Below, in pieces: positions 34,759-44,349 of a stretch of 64,000 bases of DNA (position 1 is the first letter of the stretch; every line of letters begins with the position of its first letter). A program made the translations under genes and the position numbers. The stretch spans positions 16,409 to 80,408 of the forward strand of contig JAKPTE010000028.1 in the NCBI GenBank assembly GCA_029571215.1, given 5' to 3'. The notes beneath the pieces were generated by a model. That model searched no databases and was not told the DNA's origin. It was given only the letters and a program-made list of their open reading frames with translations. Origin of the DNA: Bacteroidota bacterium. GTDB taxonomy: Bacteria; Bacteroidota; Bacteroidia; Bacteroidales; JAAYUG01.

Positions 34759-35211
34759 TTAAACAAATATTGAAACGACGGTGAATTTTTCATGCCCTCT
34801 CCGGCCTGTTATTACCTGATTACCATATCGGAGCCATGCGTGGGCTTTCAGTTTACGGTTATTTTTTTCATGGGTTACCCCAAGATACAGGGCTGAAGGA
34901 ATCCGCCTTCGGGCCAGCATTCTCTTTACAATAATTGCTTCTGTGAGACATTTTGCCGGAATTACAGAATACTTTACGGCTCTTCTGACGGCCAGACCTA
35001 TCCGGGCAATTTCATCAGAAAAAGGCAGCTCAGTACCGGAAAAATCCTTCTGTGGTTTTCCCAGGTATCGGCTGTAATAGCGCAAAGGCACCACAAAAGT
35101 CACAAACCTCCAGAAGAACAAGAGAAGAAATGCTTCAGTAAAAAGAAACCAATCCTTCAGAGGAACTTGCAGAACACGGACAAAAAACAGATGAGAACGG
35201 TTACCCGTCAT
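34759..35211 (-). CDS. Lasso peptide B2-like protein (transglutaminase-type cysteine protease fold)
   Basis: The product matches the lasso peptide biosynthesis B2 family, which cleaves leader peptides. The Cys of AKCLTEAIIVKRML and the His of KAHAWLRYG are in place. The third, acidic residue, usually 12 residues after the His, is not obvious: a Gly sits there. An N-terminal hydrophobic stretch (about 15-43) suggests membrane association. I choose the ATG at 35211, which follows the PqqD-like stop by 1 nt (150 residues); an ATG at 35244 would overlap the upstream gene by 32 nt. No asparagine-synthetase-like cyclase (C protein) is encoded nearby. Confidence 0.8.
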   Translation of the reverse strand: MTGNRSHLFFVRVLQVPLKDWFLFTEAFLLLFFWRFVTFVVPLRYYSRYLGKPQKDFSGTELPFSDEIARIGLAVRRAVKYSVIPAKCLTEAIIVKRMLARRRIPSALYLGVTHEKNNRKLKAHAWLRYGNQVITGRRGHEKFTVVSIFV

Positions 35212-35212
35212 A

Positions 35213-35491
35213 TCAGGCAGGGACAATAAGTTGTTTTTCAGCAAGTATGTTCAGAAATTCCATCACATCCGAAAGGCAGGTTTCCTGTGGAACCTCATAT
35301 TCTTCGATCAGTTTTTGTGTAAGGGTTTCTGCTGACTCGGGATTTTCGAGCAATTGCCAGATACGGGAACCTACTTCATCCAGGCCGTAATACTCTCCGT
35401 TCTGAATGCTCATCATTACCGTTTCGCCGTCCATATCGCTGAAAATCAGATCAGGATTCCGGCGGTAGAAAGTATTTTCCTGTATAGTCAT
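35213..35491 (-). CDS. PqqD/lasso B1-like leader-binding protein (RRE domain)
   Basis: A 92-residue PqqD-type protein, the RiPP recognition element that holds leader peptides for modifying enzymes. The family signature is DMDGETVMMSIQNGEYYGLDEVGSRIWQLL, which I read at about residues 19-48; the rest is a winged-helix with a Val/Ile-rich end. It is followed directly by the B2-like gene, the usual B1-B2 order. A good -7 element lies 39 nt upstream, so B1-B2 can be transcribed apart from the genes before them. Confidence 0.88.
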   Translation of the reverse strand: MTIQENTFYRRNPDLIFSDMDGETVMMSIQNGEYYGLDEVGSRIWQLLENPESAETLTQKLIEEYEVPQETCLSDVMEFLNILAEKQLIVPA

Positions 35492-35529
35492 TCCGGGAAT
35501 AAAGGTTTTTTCCGTTTGAATTTCAACTG

Positions 35530-35537
35530 CAAAGATA
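35530..35537 (-). promoter_or_regulatory. -7 element upstream of the PqqD-like gene
   Basis: TATCTTTG on the minus strand (35537-35530) is a perfect TAnnTTTG match, 38 nt before the ATG at 35491 and just after the HprK-like stop. The nearest TTG upstream is 26 nt away, longer than ideal. Confidence 0.5.
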
Positions 35538-35560
35538 AACAGTTTAATTTTCCGCCAGGT

Positions 35561-36463
35561 TCACAAACGGGAAATGAAAGCAGTAACAGCATCGGCAGTT
35601 GTGTCGATCGGGATCTGGGGATTCCGGATGATCCGGTAAACAGACACCTTTTTTGCCAGGCTTGTAACCTGATTGAAATGGCTTTCTGTCAGATTCATAT
35701 AATGCAAAAGAGGGAAGCGATAGGTGTTATCTTTCAATGCATGAAATTTTTCAATCCCGGCAAGATGTTCAATACGGATCTCCTTTTCGGCTGGTTCAGG
35801 CTGAAGAATAAAGATCAGTTTGACAGGAAGCGGTTCAGCCTGAATTTTTTCAGTAAAAGACACACCGTATTTGGCCGTGACGGAGGAAAGTCTAACGGCA
35901 GACTCCGCAAAAAATTCAAGGTCAGGCAAGGCATCCTCCATAAGTTTCAGCTGAGGTATGGACGGAAGCAAAAAGAAATTGCCGCTAAGTTCCATGCGGA
36001 GTGGGCACAGGTCGTCGGCCAGAAAAGGGAAACCCTTTCGGATAAGCGCTCCGGCAATAGTTGATTTTCCGCTGCCCGAAGTTCCTGCAAAAATGATAGC
36101 CTGATTTTCCAGGAGTATGGAACTGCCGTGCAAAACAAGAAATCCTTTCTGATGAAGTGCAATTCCAATAACCGGGCCGAGCAAAAACAGTCTAACTAGA
36201 GCTATTTCAGCATCCGGGGATGGTTCAGCGCAGATTTCCCGTCCGTCACTAACCAGGTAACGGACTACCTGTTCAATCCTGATCAGTACCTGAGAGGGGC
36301 TGATCTGGAAACTTTTTCCCTGATATAAAGCATCAGGGAGTTTTTCGGGAACGGGTTTGAGAGTAATGGTCAGATCGGGATTTTCTTCCTTTCCCGGCTC
36401 GCCCAGTTCGGGTAATTCGATATCCGAGCGGATGCGGAGACCAAAAGTGGAATAATGGTACAT
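35561..36463 (-). CDS. HprK-like P-loop kinase of the lasso-associated type
   Basis: A 300-residue protein with an N-terminal domain of about 100 residues and an HPr-kinase-like P-loop domain. Walker A is GTSGSGKST (127-135) and FLADDL (about 147-152) matches the acidic site. It lacks the HPr kinase signature region as far as I can see. Such proteins accompany PqqD and B2 genes in lasso and related clusters, where some phosphorylate the precursor. Its start overlaps the stop of the deacetylase gene by 1 nt, so they are translated from one message. Substrate is unknown. Confidence 0.82.
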   Translation of the reverse strand: MYHYSTFGLRIRSDIELPELGEPGKEENPDLTITLKPVPEKLPDALYQGKSFQISPSQVLIRIEQVVRYLVSDGREICAEPSPDAEIALVRLFLLGPVIGIALHQKGFLVLHGSSILLENQAIIFAGTSGSGKSTIAGALIRKGFPFLADDLCPLRMELSGNFFLLPSIPQLKLMEDALPDLEFFAESAVRLSSVTAKYGVSFTEKIQAEPLPVKLIFILQPEPAEKEIRIEHLAGIEKFHALKDNTYRFPLLHYMNLTESHFNQVTSLAKKVSVYRIIRNPQIPIDTTADAVTAFISRL

Positions 36464-37086
36464 TACTTTACCGGATTAGTGAGTGTGACCGTATCAAACC
36501 CCATGCTCGTAATGGTATCCAGAAATTCCGGCAGGAAAGTGAGGAGGTTACGGGAAGCCATCCGAGTGTCGTGAAAGACAAAAACTGCTCCATTTTGAAG
36601 ATTCTGCAAGCAATGTTTCAGGCATTTTTCAGCGGTAAACCGGGGATGAAAATCGTACGATATTACATTCCAGAAAACGATACGGTAATTTTCCGAAAGA
36701 ATTTTGTACTGCGACGGTGTGATGCGTCCGTAGGGTGGTCGGAACAATGAACTTTGGAGGATAACCTGTGCTTTTTCCACGTCCTCGACATAGGTTTTAG
36801 GGCTGGTAAAAAATCCGTTGCAGTGGCTGTAGGAGTGGTTTCCAACGGCGTGCCCCTGCTCTCTGATCTGTTGGACGAGGGAAGGATATTTCACGGCTTT
36901 ATTCCCCACACAGAAGAAAGTTGCCTGCCTGGCATATTGTGCAAGGATGGCCAGTACTTTTGGGGTTATTTCCGGTTCCGGGCCATCGTCAAAGGTAAGG
37001 GCAATTTCTTTCCGGGCAGTATTCAGCTTCCAGACGGCTCCCGGATATAGCCGCATACCAGCTTTCAGAATCCATGTATCGGTCAT
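36463..37086 (-). CDS. Polysaccharide deacetylase (NodB homology, CE4)
   Basis: The 207-residue protein has the CE4 motifs in order: TFDDGP (31-36), GNHSYSH (82-88, the metal-binding histidines), FRPPYGR (115-121) and VFHDT (170-174). It has no signal peptide, so it is cytoplasmic or linked to the membrane through partners. CE4 enzymes remove acetyl groups from N-acetylated sugars such as peptidoglycan, chitin oligomers or exopolysaccharide. It follows the DUF2723 gene by 3 nt and overlaps the HprK-like gene. Confidence 0.93.
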   Translation of the reverse strand: MTDTWILKAGMRLYPGAVWKLNTARKEIALTFDDGPEPEITPKVLAILAQYARQATFFCVGNKAVKYPSLVQQIREQGHAVGNHSYSHCNGFFTSPKTYVEDVEKAQVILQSSLFRPPYGRITPSQYKILSENYRIVFWNVISYDFHPRFTAEKCLKHCLQNLQNGAVFVFHDTRMASRNLLTFLPEFLDTITSMGFDTVTLTNPVK

Positions 37087-37089
37087 TTT

Positions 37090-40000
37090 CTATTCAGCAG
37101 GAATTCCGTAAAGCAAAGAAACAGTTTTCAGTTCGTCCTGTATTTTTTTGTTCAGTTCTTTCTGGTCGTATTTTTTAGTTAAGGCATCCAGTTCGCTCAT
37201 CAGATAGAAATCGAGTCTTCGTTCATAGTCTGCTTCATTGGGGAATTTCTGGTTAAGATGGTAATAGTAATGCAGTTCATCCGAAAGGGTCTTCAGAAGG
37301 TCAGTAACGATCGACCCGGCCTTATCGGGCTGGTTGGTCCGGTAAAACATTTCAATAAGAGGCAGGCTGAAGAAATTGTGGGGTACTCTGGAAGAGGGAA
37401 GCAATTCCATGCAACGGTCAAGGACTTTACGGGCTGAATCGTTTTTCCCTTCGGCCAGAAGCGCTTCGGCAAGCCGGGCGAAATTGTTCCGCATATTGAG
37501 CAGCATTCTCTGGTTGTTTTCATCGAGGTACACATGGGGGTTATCGATGCCACCCCAACGGAATTTGTTCATCATATTGTCGTACATAATATCGGCGGCA
37601 ACGGTTCCGGGACGTGCAATATCCGTAGATCCCCTGACAGGAAGAATCCGGTAGGCAAGGCCTTCGAGCCTGAGATAGGGATCAAGTCCGAGCCAGTTGT
37701 CGCGTGACACCGTTACTGCAAAATACAAAGGCCTTTTCCAGTTGCTGGTAGCCAGCATATCCAGAACCAGCATATCGCTTTTAGTGATATAGTTTTTGTC
37801 AATTTTGATGTCAACCGAGGAAACCATGGACGGTAATTCACGTTTTGTTAGAATTCCAGAGTTTCTGACGGCATTTGTATCGACAGCCAGAGTATAGTTT
37901 TTGGCAGGCAAATAATCAAATCTGCCCTGGTATCCGGGAATGGACTTGGTGCGCGGGTCATCGCTTCCAAGCCAATCGTAAAGAGCTTCTTTCAGTGGAA
38001 GTTTATCCTGGGTACGTTCCACTATGTAGATGATATCTCTTCGGCCCTGCCGGAACTGATCGCTGGTGAACTGAATAGGAAGGGGATCTGAGTCATAGAC
38101 TTTCCGTTTCATCTGATCAATGTACCAGTCAGCGCCCAGATAGCTCAGATTCACAACGCGGACATCCGTTCTTATTCCTTCTACTTCCTGAACGTACCAG
38201 AGAGGAAAGGTGTCGTTGTCGCCATTGGTAAAGACCACAGCGTTTGAATCGCACGACTGGAGATAGTTGATGGCGAAATCCCGGGCCGTGTACCGACCGG
38301 AACGATCATGATCATCCCAGTTTTCTTCGGCCATTATTACCGGTACAGCAAGGGTACATAGGGCAAGACTTACAGACGCTCCGGCCACTGAAGGGAGAAA
38401 TTTACGGAGTTGTTCATAAAGCGCCAGAACACCCAATCCTATCCAGATAGCGAAGGCGTAAAAAGAACCTGCGTAGGAATAATCCCTTTCTCTTGGTTCA
38501 AGCGGTTTCTGGTTCAGATATAATACGATGGCTATACCGGTCATGAAGAAGAGCCAGAATACGACCACTGTATCTTTGGGGTTTCTGAGGTAATGATATA
38601 CCAATCCAACCAAACCCAAAAGCAAAGGAAGGAGATAGTAAGTATTTCTTCCTCTGTTTTTGGCAAGGGTAGATGGCAGATTGTCCTGCGGGCCCAGGCG
38701 GGCTTCATCCAGAAACTTGATTCCCGAAATCCAGTTTCCGTAAAGTTTGTTCCCTTCACCAACAACCGATCCGTCGTTTCCCTGGATATCGTTCTGCCGG
38801 CCGGCAAAGTTCCACATAAAATAACGGAAGTACATCCATCCCAGCTGGTATCTCCAGAAAAACTTCAGGTTTTCACCAAAAGTAGGAACATACTCTGTTT
38901 TGGTTTTGCCATCGTTACCCGTAATCCTGACTGGTTTGCCTTTGATCCCTGCCCAGTGTTTGTAAGCTTCGATGTGCCGGGGATCATCACTGTACATACG
39001 CGGGAATATCGTTGTAAAGCGTTCGTCGTAGACATAAACGGGTTTATAGCTTGTTTTTACATATTTCCGCCCTATAGGCGTATAAATGGCTTTTCCCTGT
39101 TTTGACTCAACCAGGGGAGCATTGTAGTATTGTCCTTTAAAAAGCGGTCTGTCACCGTACTGATCGCGGTTAAGATAGGAAAGGAGGGAGAAAACATTGG
39201 ATGGGTTGTTTTCGTTCAGCGGAGGATTGGCCGCGGAGCGGATGACGATCATTCCATAGGAAAAATATCCCAGGAGGATTACCGCTACACCAGTGAGAAT
39301 GGTATTCAAACCGACCATTTTCTTCCGGTAGGTGAGCCATACCAGCCAGATGGTCAATGCACTGAGCAGTACTACATAAAAAATAAGACCTGAATTGAAC
39401 GGCAGTCCGAAACCATTGACAAAAATGAGCTCAAAAACCGAGGCAAGCCATGGGATGCCTGGGATAATAACATACAGAATGGCTCCAAGAATAAGCACAC
39501 TGACACCAAGGGCCTTAACAATACCCCAGCGCGTAACCTTGTACTTTTTGAAGTAATAGATAAAAACGAGAGCCGGAATAGCCAGCAGGTTGAGCAAATG
39601 TACTCCAATAGACAATCCCATGAGGAAGGCAATCAGAATAAGCCACCGGTTTGCATGGGGTTTGTCAGCTGCTTCTTCCCATTTCAGCATTAGCCAGAAA
39701 ACCAAAGCAGTGAACAGGGTGGAAGTGGCGTACACTTCTGCTTCCACAGCGGAAAACCAGAATGAATCGGAAAAAGTATACGCCAGGGCACCGACAATGC
39801 CCGCAGCCATGATGGCGATCATATTTCCTACTGAAAGATCCTTTTCCTCCTTTATCAGGATTTTCCTTGCCAGATGCGTAATGCTCCAGAACAGGAACAA
39901 AATGGTAAAAGCACTGGCCAGGGCCGACATGGAATTCATGCAGACAGCAACCTTGCTCAGGTTTTGACCAGCAAGAAGGGTAAAAAATCTTCCCATGATC

Positions 40001-40176
40001 ATAAAAAAGGGAGCCCCCGGGGGGTGGCCGATCTGCTGTTTCATGGCCGTGGCAATAAATTCACCCGGATCCCAGAAGCTGGCGGTAGGTTCCATGGTAA
40101 GCAGGTACACAATTGCTGCTATGGCAAATATCACCCAACCGGTGATATTGTTAATCAGTGCATATTTTTTCATCAT
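37090..40176 (-). CDS. DUF2723 membrane protein (PMT-like glycosyltransferase fold)
   Basis: A 1028-residue protein of the Bacteroidota DUF2723 family. The N-terminus has TMEPTASFWDPGEF with the acidic residues typical of the first loop of GT-C glycosyltransferases, then QQIGHPPGAPFFM. About a dozen membrane helices reach to about residue 600. A large soluble C-terminal part follows, with helical repeats near the end (ARKVLDRCMELLP and similar, TPR-like). Related proteins take part in protein O-glycosylation in Bacteroidota; I infer a lipid-linked sugar donor. It is the first gene of the operon that ends in the lasso-like trio. Confidence 0.9.
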   Translation of the reverse strand: MMKKYALINNITGWVIFAIAAIVYLLTMEPTASFWDPGEFIATAMKQQIGHPPGAPFFMIMGRFFTLLAGQNLSKVAVCMNSMSALASAFTILFLFWSITHLARKILIKEEKDLSVGNMIAIMAAGIVGALAYTFSDSFWFSAVEAEVYATSTLFTALVFWLMLKWEEAADKPHANRWLILIAFLMGLSIGVHLLNLLAIPALVFIYYFKKYKVTRWGIVKALGVSVLILGAILYVIIPGIPWLASVFELIFVNGFGLPFNSGLIFYVVLLSALTIWLVWLTYRKKMVGLNTILTGVAVILLGYFSYGMIVIRSAANPPLNENNPSNVFSLLSYLNRDQYGDRPLFKGQYYNAPLVESKQGKAIYTPIGRKYVKTSYKPVYVYDERFTTIFPRMYSDDPRHIEAYKHWAGIKGKPVRITGNDGKTKTEYVPTFGENLKFFWRYQLGWMYFRYFMWNFAGRQNDIQGNDGSVVGEGNKLYGNWISGIKFLDEARLGPQDNLPSTLAKNRGRNTYYLLPLLLGLVGLVYHYLRNPKDTVVVFWLFFMTGIAIVLYLNQKPLEPRERDYSYAGSFYAFAIWIGLGVLALYEQLRKFLPSVAGASVSLALCTLAVPVIMAEENWDDHDRSGRYTARDFAINYLQSCDSNAVVFTNGDNDTFPLWYVQEVEGIRTDVRVVNLSYLGADWYIDQMKRKVYDSDPLPIQFTSDQFRQGRRDIIYIVERTQDKLPLKEALYDWLGSDDPRTKSIPGYQGRFDYLPAKNYTLAVDTNAVRNSGILTKRELPSMVSSVDIKIDKNYITKSDMLVLDMLATSNWKRPLYFAVTVSRDNWLGLDPYLRLEGLAYRILPVRGSTDIARPGTVAADIMYDNMMNKFRWGGIDNPHVYLDENNQRMLLNMRNNFARLAEALLAEGKNDSARKVLDRCMELLPSSRVPHNFFSLPLIEMFYRTNQPDKAGSIVTDLLKTLSDELHYYYHLNQKFPNEADYERRLDFYLMSELDALTKKYDQKELNKKIQDELKTVSLLYGIPAE

Positions 40177-40291
40177 AGACAGGATGCTCTTGATGTATCA
40201 ATGATAGTACAACTGAAATCAGCCGGCAAATTAAGCAGAAAAATCCGAAAAAAGAGTATTTTTAACATTCTTTGGGAAAGGCTTCCTGTGT

Positions 40292-41410
40292 ATGTTCAGA
40301 ACATGTGTTTTCCTCTTCCTGTTGACCGGTTGCCTAGGTTATTCCCAGGTTGCTGATCCGATTTTCCGGCGGGGGGATTTTGCTCCACTGTCTGATACGG
40401 GTACGCTGACGCTTCGCCTTAATGCAACCGGTTTTTTCAGGAACAATGAATATTTTAATCCGCTTTACAAAGGTTATACTTTGATAGGAATGCATCTTAC
40501 CCCTGTTCTGGAATGGAAAGCCGACCCGCATGTTTCATTGTTCGGAGGTTTTCATCTTCTGAAATACAGCGGACAGGAGCGATTGAACAAGTTTTTACCG
40601 GTCATTTCATTACAGGCTAATTTCAATGACAGGCTTAGCCTGGTAGCAGGGACCATAAAGGGTGCCGGTGAACACCGATTGCCTGAATCGTTGTACGGAA
40701 CAGAACGCAACCTGAATGAGGTGATTGAAGACGGCCTGCAGATCCGCTATGAATCGCCTGTCTGTTTTTCCGATATATGGTTGCAATGGGACCGTTTTCT
40801 GGAACGGGATGAAGCGAACCAGGAGCAACTGACATTTGGCTATTCGGGATGGTTTACCGGGCTTATTGGCCAGGGCAGACAAGAAATCCGGTTTCCCGTT
40901 TACGTTCTGGCAACCCACAGGGGAGGGCAGATTGATCAATCGGATCTTCCTATCCAGACTCTTTTTCATTTCGGAACAGGAGGGTACATTTCGTTTAGCA
41001 CCGATCATGCTATTATTCAGAAACTTACGGCAGGTTTTACAGGTATTGGATTCCGTGATGTTTCACCAACCCCGCAGTTGCCGATGAAAAGCGGATATAC
41101 GGTTTTCCCTTCGGTTTCCATAGGCGGTTCCGGAATGGAATGGGAAAATGGTTTCTGGCTGGCTAAAGATTTTTTTGCACCCAAAGGAGACCCGATATTC
41201 TGGTCATGGGCGTTTGATAAAGACTCCTATCAGCAAAACCGAAGGATGATTGTCAGCCGTTTATTTATCCGGAAGCAAATTTCTCCTTATCTGGTTTTAG
41301 GTCTCCGGGGGGATTTCTTTTTTGATCTTTTCTTTAAAGATCCGGATTATTCCTATGGGCTTTTTCTGAGGTTTTCAGCAAGGCAGAAGGTTTGGAATGT
41401 TGGAAAATAG
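40292..41410 (+). CDS. Exported, probably outer-membrane protein of unknown function
   Basis: The 372-residue product has an export signal. Its LLTGC string (Cys14) could be a lipobox, or cleavage may occur after GYSQ. The mature part is rich in alternating hydrophobic/polar strands and aromatic residues and ends in a strand-like LFLRFSARQKVW, which is compatible with a small beta-barrel. I recognise no domain. It is divergent from the DUF2723 gene and converges on the DUF5916 gene with a 26-nt gap, so it is probably monocistronic. Confidence 0.75.
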   Translation: MFRTCVFLFLLTGCLGYSQVADPIFRRGDFAPLSDTGTLTLRLNATGFFRNNEYFNPLYKGYTLIGMHLTPVLEWKADPHVSLFGGFHLLKYSGQERLNKFLPVISLQANFNDRLSLVAGTIKGAGEHRLPESLYGTERNLNEVIEDGLQIRYESPVCFSDIWLQWDRFLERDEANQEQLTFGYSGWFTGLIGQGRQEIRFPVYVLATHRGGQIDQSDLPIQTLFHFGTGGYISFSTDHAIIQKLTAGFTGIGFRDVSPTPQLPMKSGYTVFPSVSIGGSGMEWENGFWLAKDFFAPKGDPIFWSWAFDKDSYQQNRRMIVSRLFIRKQISPYLVLGLRGDFFFDLFFKDPDYSYGLFLRFSARQKVWNVGK

Positions 41411-41436
41411 CTGTGGGAAAAGAACGTTTATTCGCC

Positions 41437-44133
41437 TCAGTTTCTGAACCGGTATGAAAACTTGATCAGCCACACGTTATGAGGCATTACAGAAAAAAGG
41501 TGGCTGGCATTTTCCCGGAAATCCCATTTGCCCAGTCCTGTAGTGTAATCGCGGTAATGTGACCAAACGAGGTACAAGGTCGAACCGGGTGTATATTCCC
41601 AGCGAAACACCAGGTTTGATTTGAATTCATTCAGATTAAAGTTGGGATTATAGAACTGAAAGTCAATGCTTCCGTCATGGTTTTCATCAACCAGGTAGTA
41701 GTCGCCGGGTATTGATATTTCAGAAGGTACTGAATATAGCCGGAAGCGATTGCTGTATTCCTTTGCCAGGGGATCAGTGATTTCTTTAAACCGGGAGTAA
41801 TTGACTGCGGCGAGGAAAGGCTGCCCCCAGAACTGAAGACTGAGATTGGGGGTAAAGCTCAGGTTAAGGCGGAGCGACATTTTCAGGATTTGCTGACCCA
41901 CAGAAGCAAAAACGTACCGGTCGCCTGCAGAGAGTACCTTATGTGTTACGTACTGAAGTTCGCGCTGATTAAGAGTATATGCAGGTATAGCAGAAACCAT
42001 GATGACGTCGGTGGGCCGGAAAGTAAAGGCCAGATTTAAATCGTACTGACGCAGCCAGTGATTTCCGCCAAACCGGTTGACATCCTGAAGGGTAATAAAG
42101 AATTTTTTTCTCTGATCTGTTGCCATCTGTAACCAGGTATTGACAGAAGGCGGTACAAGAAATGTCGGGCCTCCGCGCAGGAAGTAATTGGCTCTGGTTG
42201 GAGACTGCAATGTAACTCCTGCATAAAGGTTCCAGTAGTTTTTTAATTGAGTTGAAAGATTGAAATTGATTCCATTAACAATATTGTTGCCTCCGAAATC
42301 AAATTCGGAATACTGGCTAGCATTCAGGCTGAGTTTCCTGAAGAAGGAGAAAGGTTCCCAAATCCGGTAACTGATCCAAACTGTTTCATCAATTACGTCG
42401 GTAAGCTGCACATATCCTGCGTCATTCACGTCAAAACCGGGAGATTTCCAGGTAAGTGTACCCGACCATCTCCAATGGCCTCCTCCTTCCTTGCCGATTT
42501 CAAAACGCCCGGCTATTCCGGCAAGGTTCGTGCGGGCTGAGTCAAAACGCACATAATCCATGTCAGGCCTCTGAAAATAGTGGGTTGAAGAAGTCTGAAG
42601 GCCGAGCATGGCATCGGCAGAACCATTAATCCGGCTGAAAAGGATCCGGCCTTTAACATAGTACTCTTTGTTTTTCCAGTAGCGGGTTACATCTGCTCCA
42701 CCGGAATAGGCTGCTGAAGGAAGAAATGAAAGTGCCGGATTATCCGTGTTTCTGTTGACCGCCGTGAACATACCTCCCCAGATAAGATTGCCCTTGTCGG
42801 AGTCTTTCTGCAATCGTGCCACAAAATAGTTGGTAAGGGGTTCAACAGGCTCTTTACTTCTGATTCCGGCCGAATCAATTTTCGCATACTCTTCCGAGGT
42901 GACGCTTTCCAGTATTCCCAGGGAAATGCCGTTTGAGGTTTTGCCAGTAATTTTTGCTGCGCCGAGAATTTTGGTATAGTCAGGTATGGAAGCATACATA
43001 TCAGGAGATAGGTCCAGTTTTCGCTGGGGAGGGCGACCAATCCGCCTGCTGTAGAAGAGGTTTTCCTCTGAAGAACTTCCTTCGTCGGCAATAACGGGAA
43101 AGTCGAATATATTTTTTCCTTCGATGAAAAAAGGTCTTTTTTCGACAAAGTAGGTTTCGTATGCGGTTAGGTTCACTTCAGAGGGATCGGCCTCCACCTG
43201 ACCAAAATCGGGATTAATGGTCAGGTCCATGATGATATTGTTTGTAAGACCTATTTTACCGTCAACACCGAATTTTCCCCTGATATCCCTGCCTTTTGAA
43301 AACGGATTTTCCCTTTCGGCAGGGTAGGTTTCGGCCGATGCAACGACATAGGGCGCTATTTCAATCTGCCGGCGTGGTTTAATATGGTTTATTCCTTCCA
43401 GTGTACCAAAGCGTCTTACCCACCCTGAGGCATCCCGTGGTATTGGTTGCCAGAGAGAAAGCTCCTGTTTGCGGTATAAATACCGAACAACCTGAAGACC
43501 CCAGATTTGCTCGTTCTGTGGTCCGAAACGAAGCTGACTGAGCGGAATCCGTATTTCTGCCGTCCAGCCTTCCGCATCAATGGTTGTTTTTACATACCAG
43601 ATGGGATCCCATGTATAATCTTCCTTTTGTCCATCTTCACTGAGGATATAATCTGTTTTTACTCCGGCAGCACTCACCATAAAAACAAAAGCTGTCCGGT
43701 GATCAAAGTAGCTGTCAATCTGTATGGCTGCCAGGTCTCCGTCCATGTCATCCTTGCGGGTAAGGCGGGTCTGAATGCTGTCGGGATGATCAAAGCAGCG
43801 GATCAGGGCATAGAAGTTGTTGTCGTCGTAGGCTGTTTTAAAAGCAGTTTGTTTGGTAGGCTGACGACCCTCATAGGGTTCGTACTGGGTAAATCCATCG
43901 GCCCACTGTGTCTGGGCCCATACAGGGTCATTGTCTTTACCATCCAGTGTTACCGGATTCACAGAACGAACAGCTGTGTATGAACGAACAGAAATTTCCT
44001 GGGCTTCACTATCAATGAAAATAGTAACGGTCAGAAAAAGAACAGTCAGTCCTTTGAAAAAGGATAACAGGGATTCCTTTGAGGCAGACAAGGAATTTTC
44101 TGTATTTGAATAACTTACGCAGGCGTTTTCCAA
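41437..44133 (-). CDS. DUF5916 outer-membrane protein with CBM9-like N-terminal domain
   Basis: An 898-residue protein. A hydrophobic export signal lies at about 25-42. A CBM9-like/DOMON-type domain (about 55-250) begins with VNPVTLDGKDNDPVWAQ. The DUF5916 region follows, with NPDFGQVEADPSEVNLTAYE near residue 310, FFIEGKNIFDF near 335, and a long run of beta strands to the end (SYRFRN), typical of an outer-membrane barrel. The family is widespread in Bacteroidota and its substrate is unknown. It is downstream of the DUF4139 gene, separated by a 216-nt gap with no gene. Confidence 0.9.
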   Translation of the reverse strand: MENACVSYSNTENSLSASKESLLSFFKGLTVLFLTVTIFIDSEAQEISVRSYTAVRSVNPVTLDGKDNDPVWAQTQWADGFTQYEPYEGRQPTKQTAFKTAYDDNNFYALIRCFDHPDSIQTRLTRKDDMDGDLAAIQIDSYFDHRTAFVFMVSAAGVKTDYILSEDGQKEDYTWDPIWYVKTTIDAEGWTAEIRIPLSQLRFGPQNEQIWGLQVVRYLYRKQELSLWQPIPRDASGWVRRFGTLEGINHIKPRRQIEIAPYVVASAETYPAERENPFSKGRDIRGKFGVDGKIGLTNNIIMDLTINPDFGQVEADPSEVNLTAYETYFVEKRPFFIEGKNIFDFPVIADEGSSSEENLFYSRRIGRPPQRKLDLSPDMYASIPDYTKILGAAKITGKTSNGISLGILESVTSEEYAKIDSAGIRSKEPVEPLTNYFVARLQKDSDKGNLIWGGMFTAVNRNTDNPALSFLPSAAYSGGADVTRYWKNKEYYVKGRILFSRINGSADAMLGLQTSSTHYFQRPDMDYVRFDSARTNLAGIAGRFEIGKEGGGHWRWSGTLTWKSPGFDVNDAGYVQLTDVIDETVWISYRIWEPFSFFRKLSLNASQYSEFDFGGNNIVNGINFNLSTQLKNYWNLYAGVTLQSPTRANYFLRGGPTFLVPPSVNTWLQMATDQRKKFFITLQDVNRFGGNHWLRQYDLNLAFTFRPTDVIMVSAIPAYTLNQRELQYVTHKVLSAGDRYVFASVGQQILKMSLRLNLSFTPNLSLQFWGQPFLAAVNYSRFKEITDPLAKEYSNRFRLYSVPSEISIPGDYYLVDENHDGSIDFQFYNPNFNLNEFKSNLVFRWEYTPGSTLYLVWSHYRDYTTGLGKWDFRENASHLFSVMPHNVWLIKFSYRFRN

Positions 44134-44264
44134 CGTATCTGGTTCAATAAATTACGGTTTCTCCCTAAAGCTGAAAATACAAATAATTTGAAAAAATGCT
44201 ACTGCTTATACAACATAAAATCTTTTGGAATTTTGAATTTAGTCAATTCCCAAACCGGACAGCT

Positions 44265-44306
44265 GATTCATGCTGATCCGGAGGTGTCTTCCGCTCGGCA
44301 TGAATC
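44265..44306. repeat. Inverted repeat between DUF4139 and DUF5916 genes
   Basis: GATTCATGC (44265-44273) and GCATGAATC (44298-44306) form a 9-bp perfect stem with a 24-nt spacer. It lies 43 nt downstream of the DUF4139 stop, so it may end transcription or bind a regulator. No U tract follows on the minus strand. Confidence 0.3.
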
Positions 44307-44349
44307 GCCAAAAGCAGGAGGTATTGGAACCGGCAGGCCAACTTACGGT

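Noticed and set aside
35492..35560. Possible lasso precursor peptide upstream of the PqqD-like gene
   Set aside because: The 69-nt gap contains a promoter element and no ORF with leader/core character.
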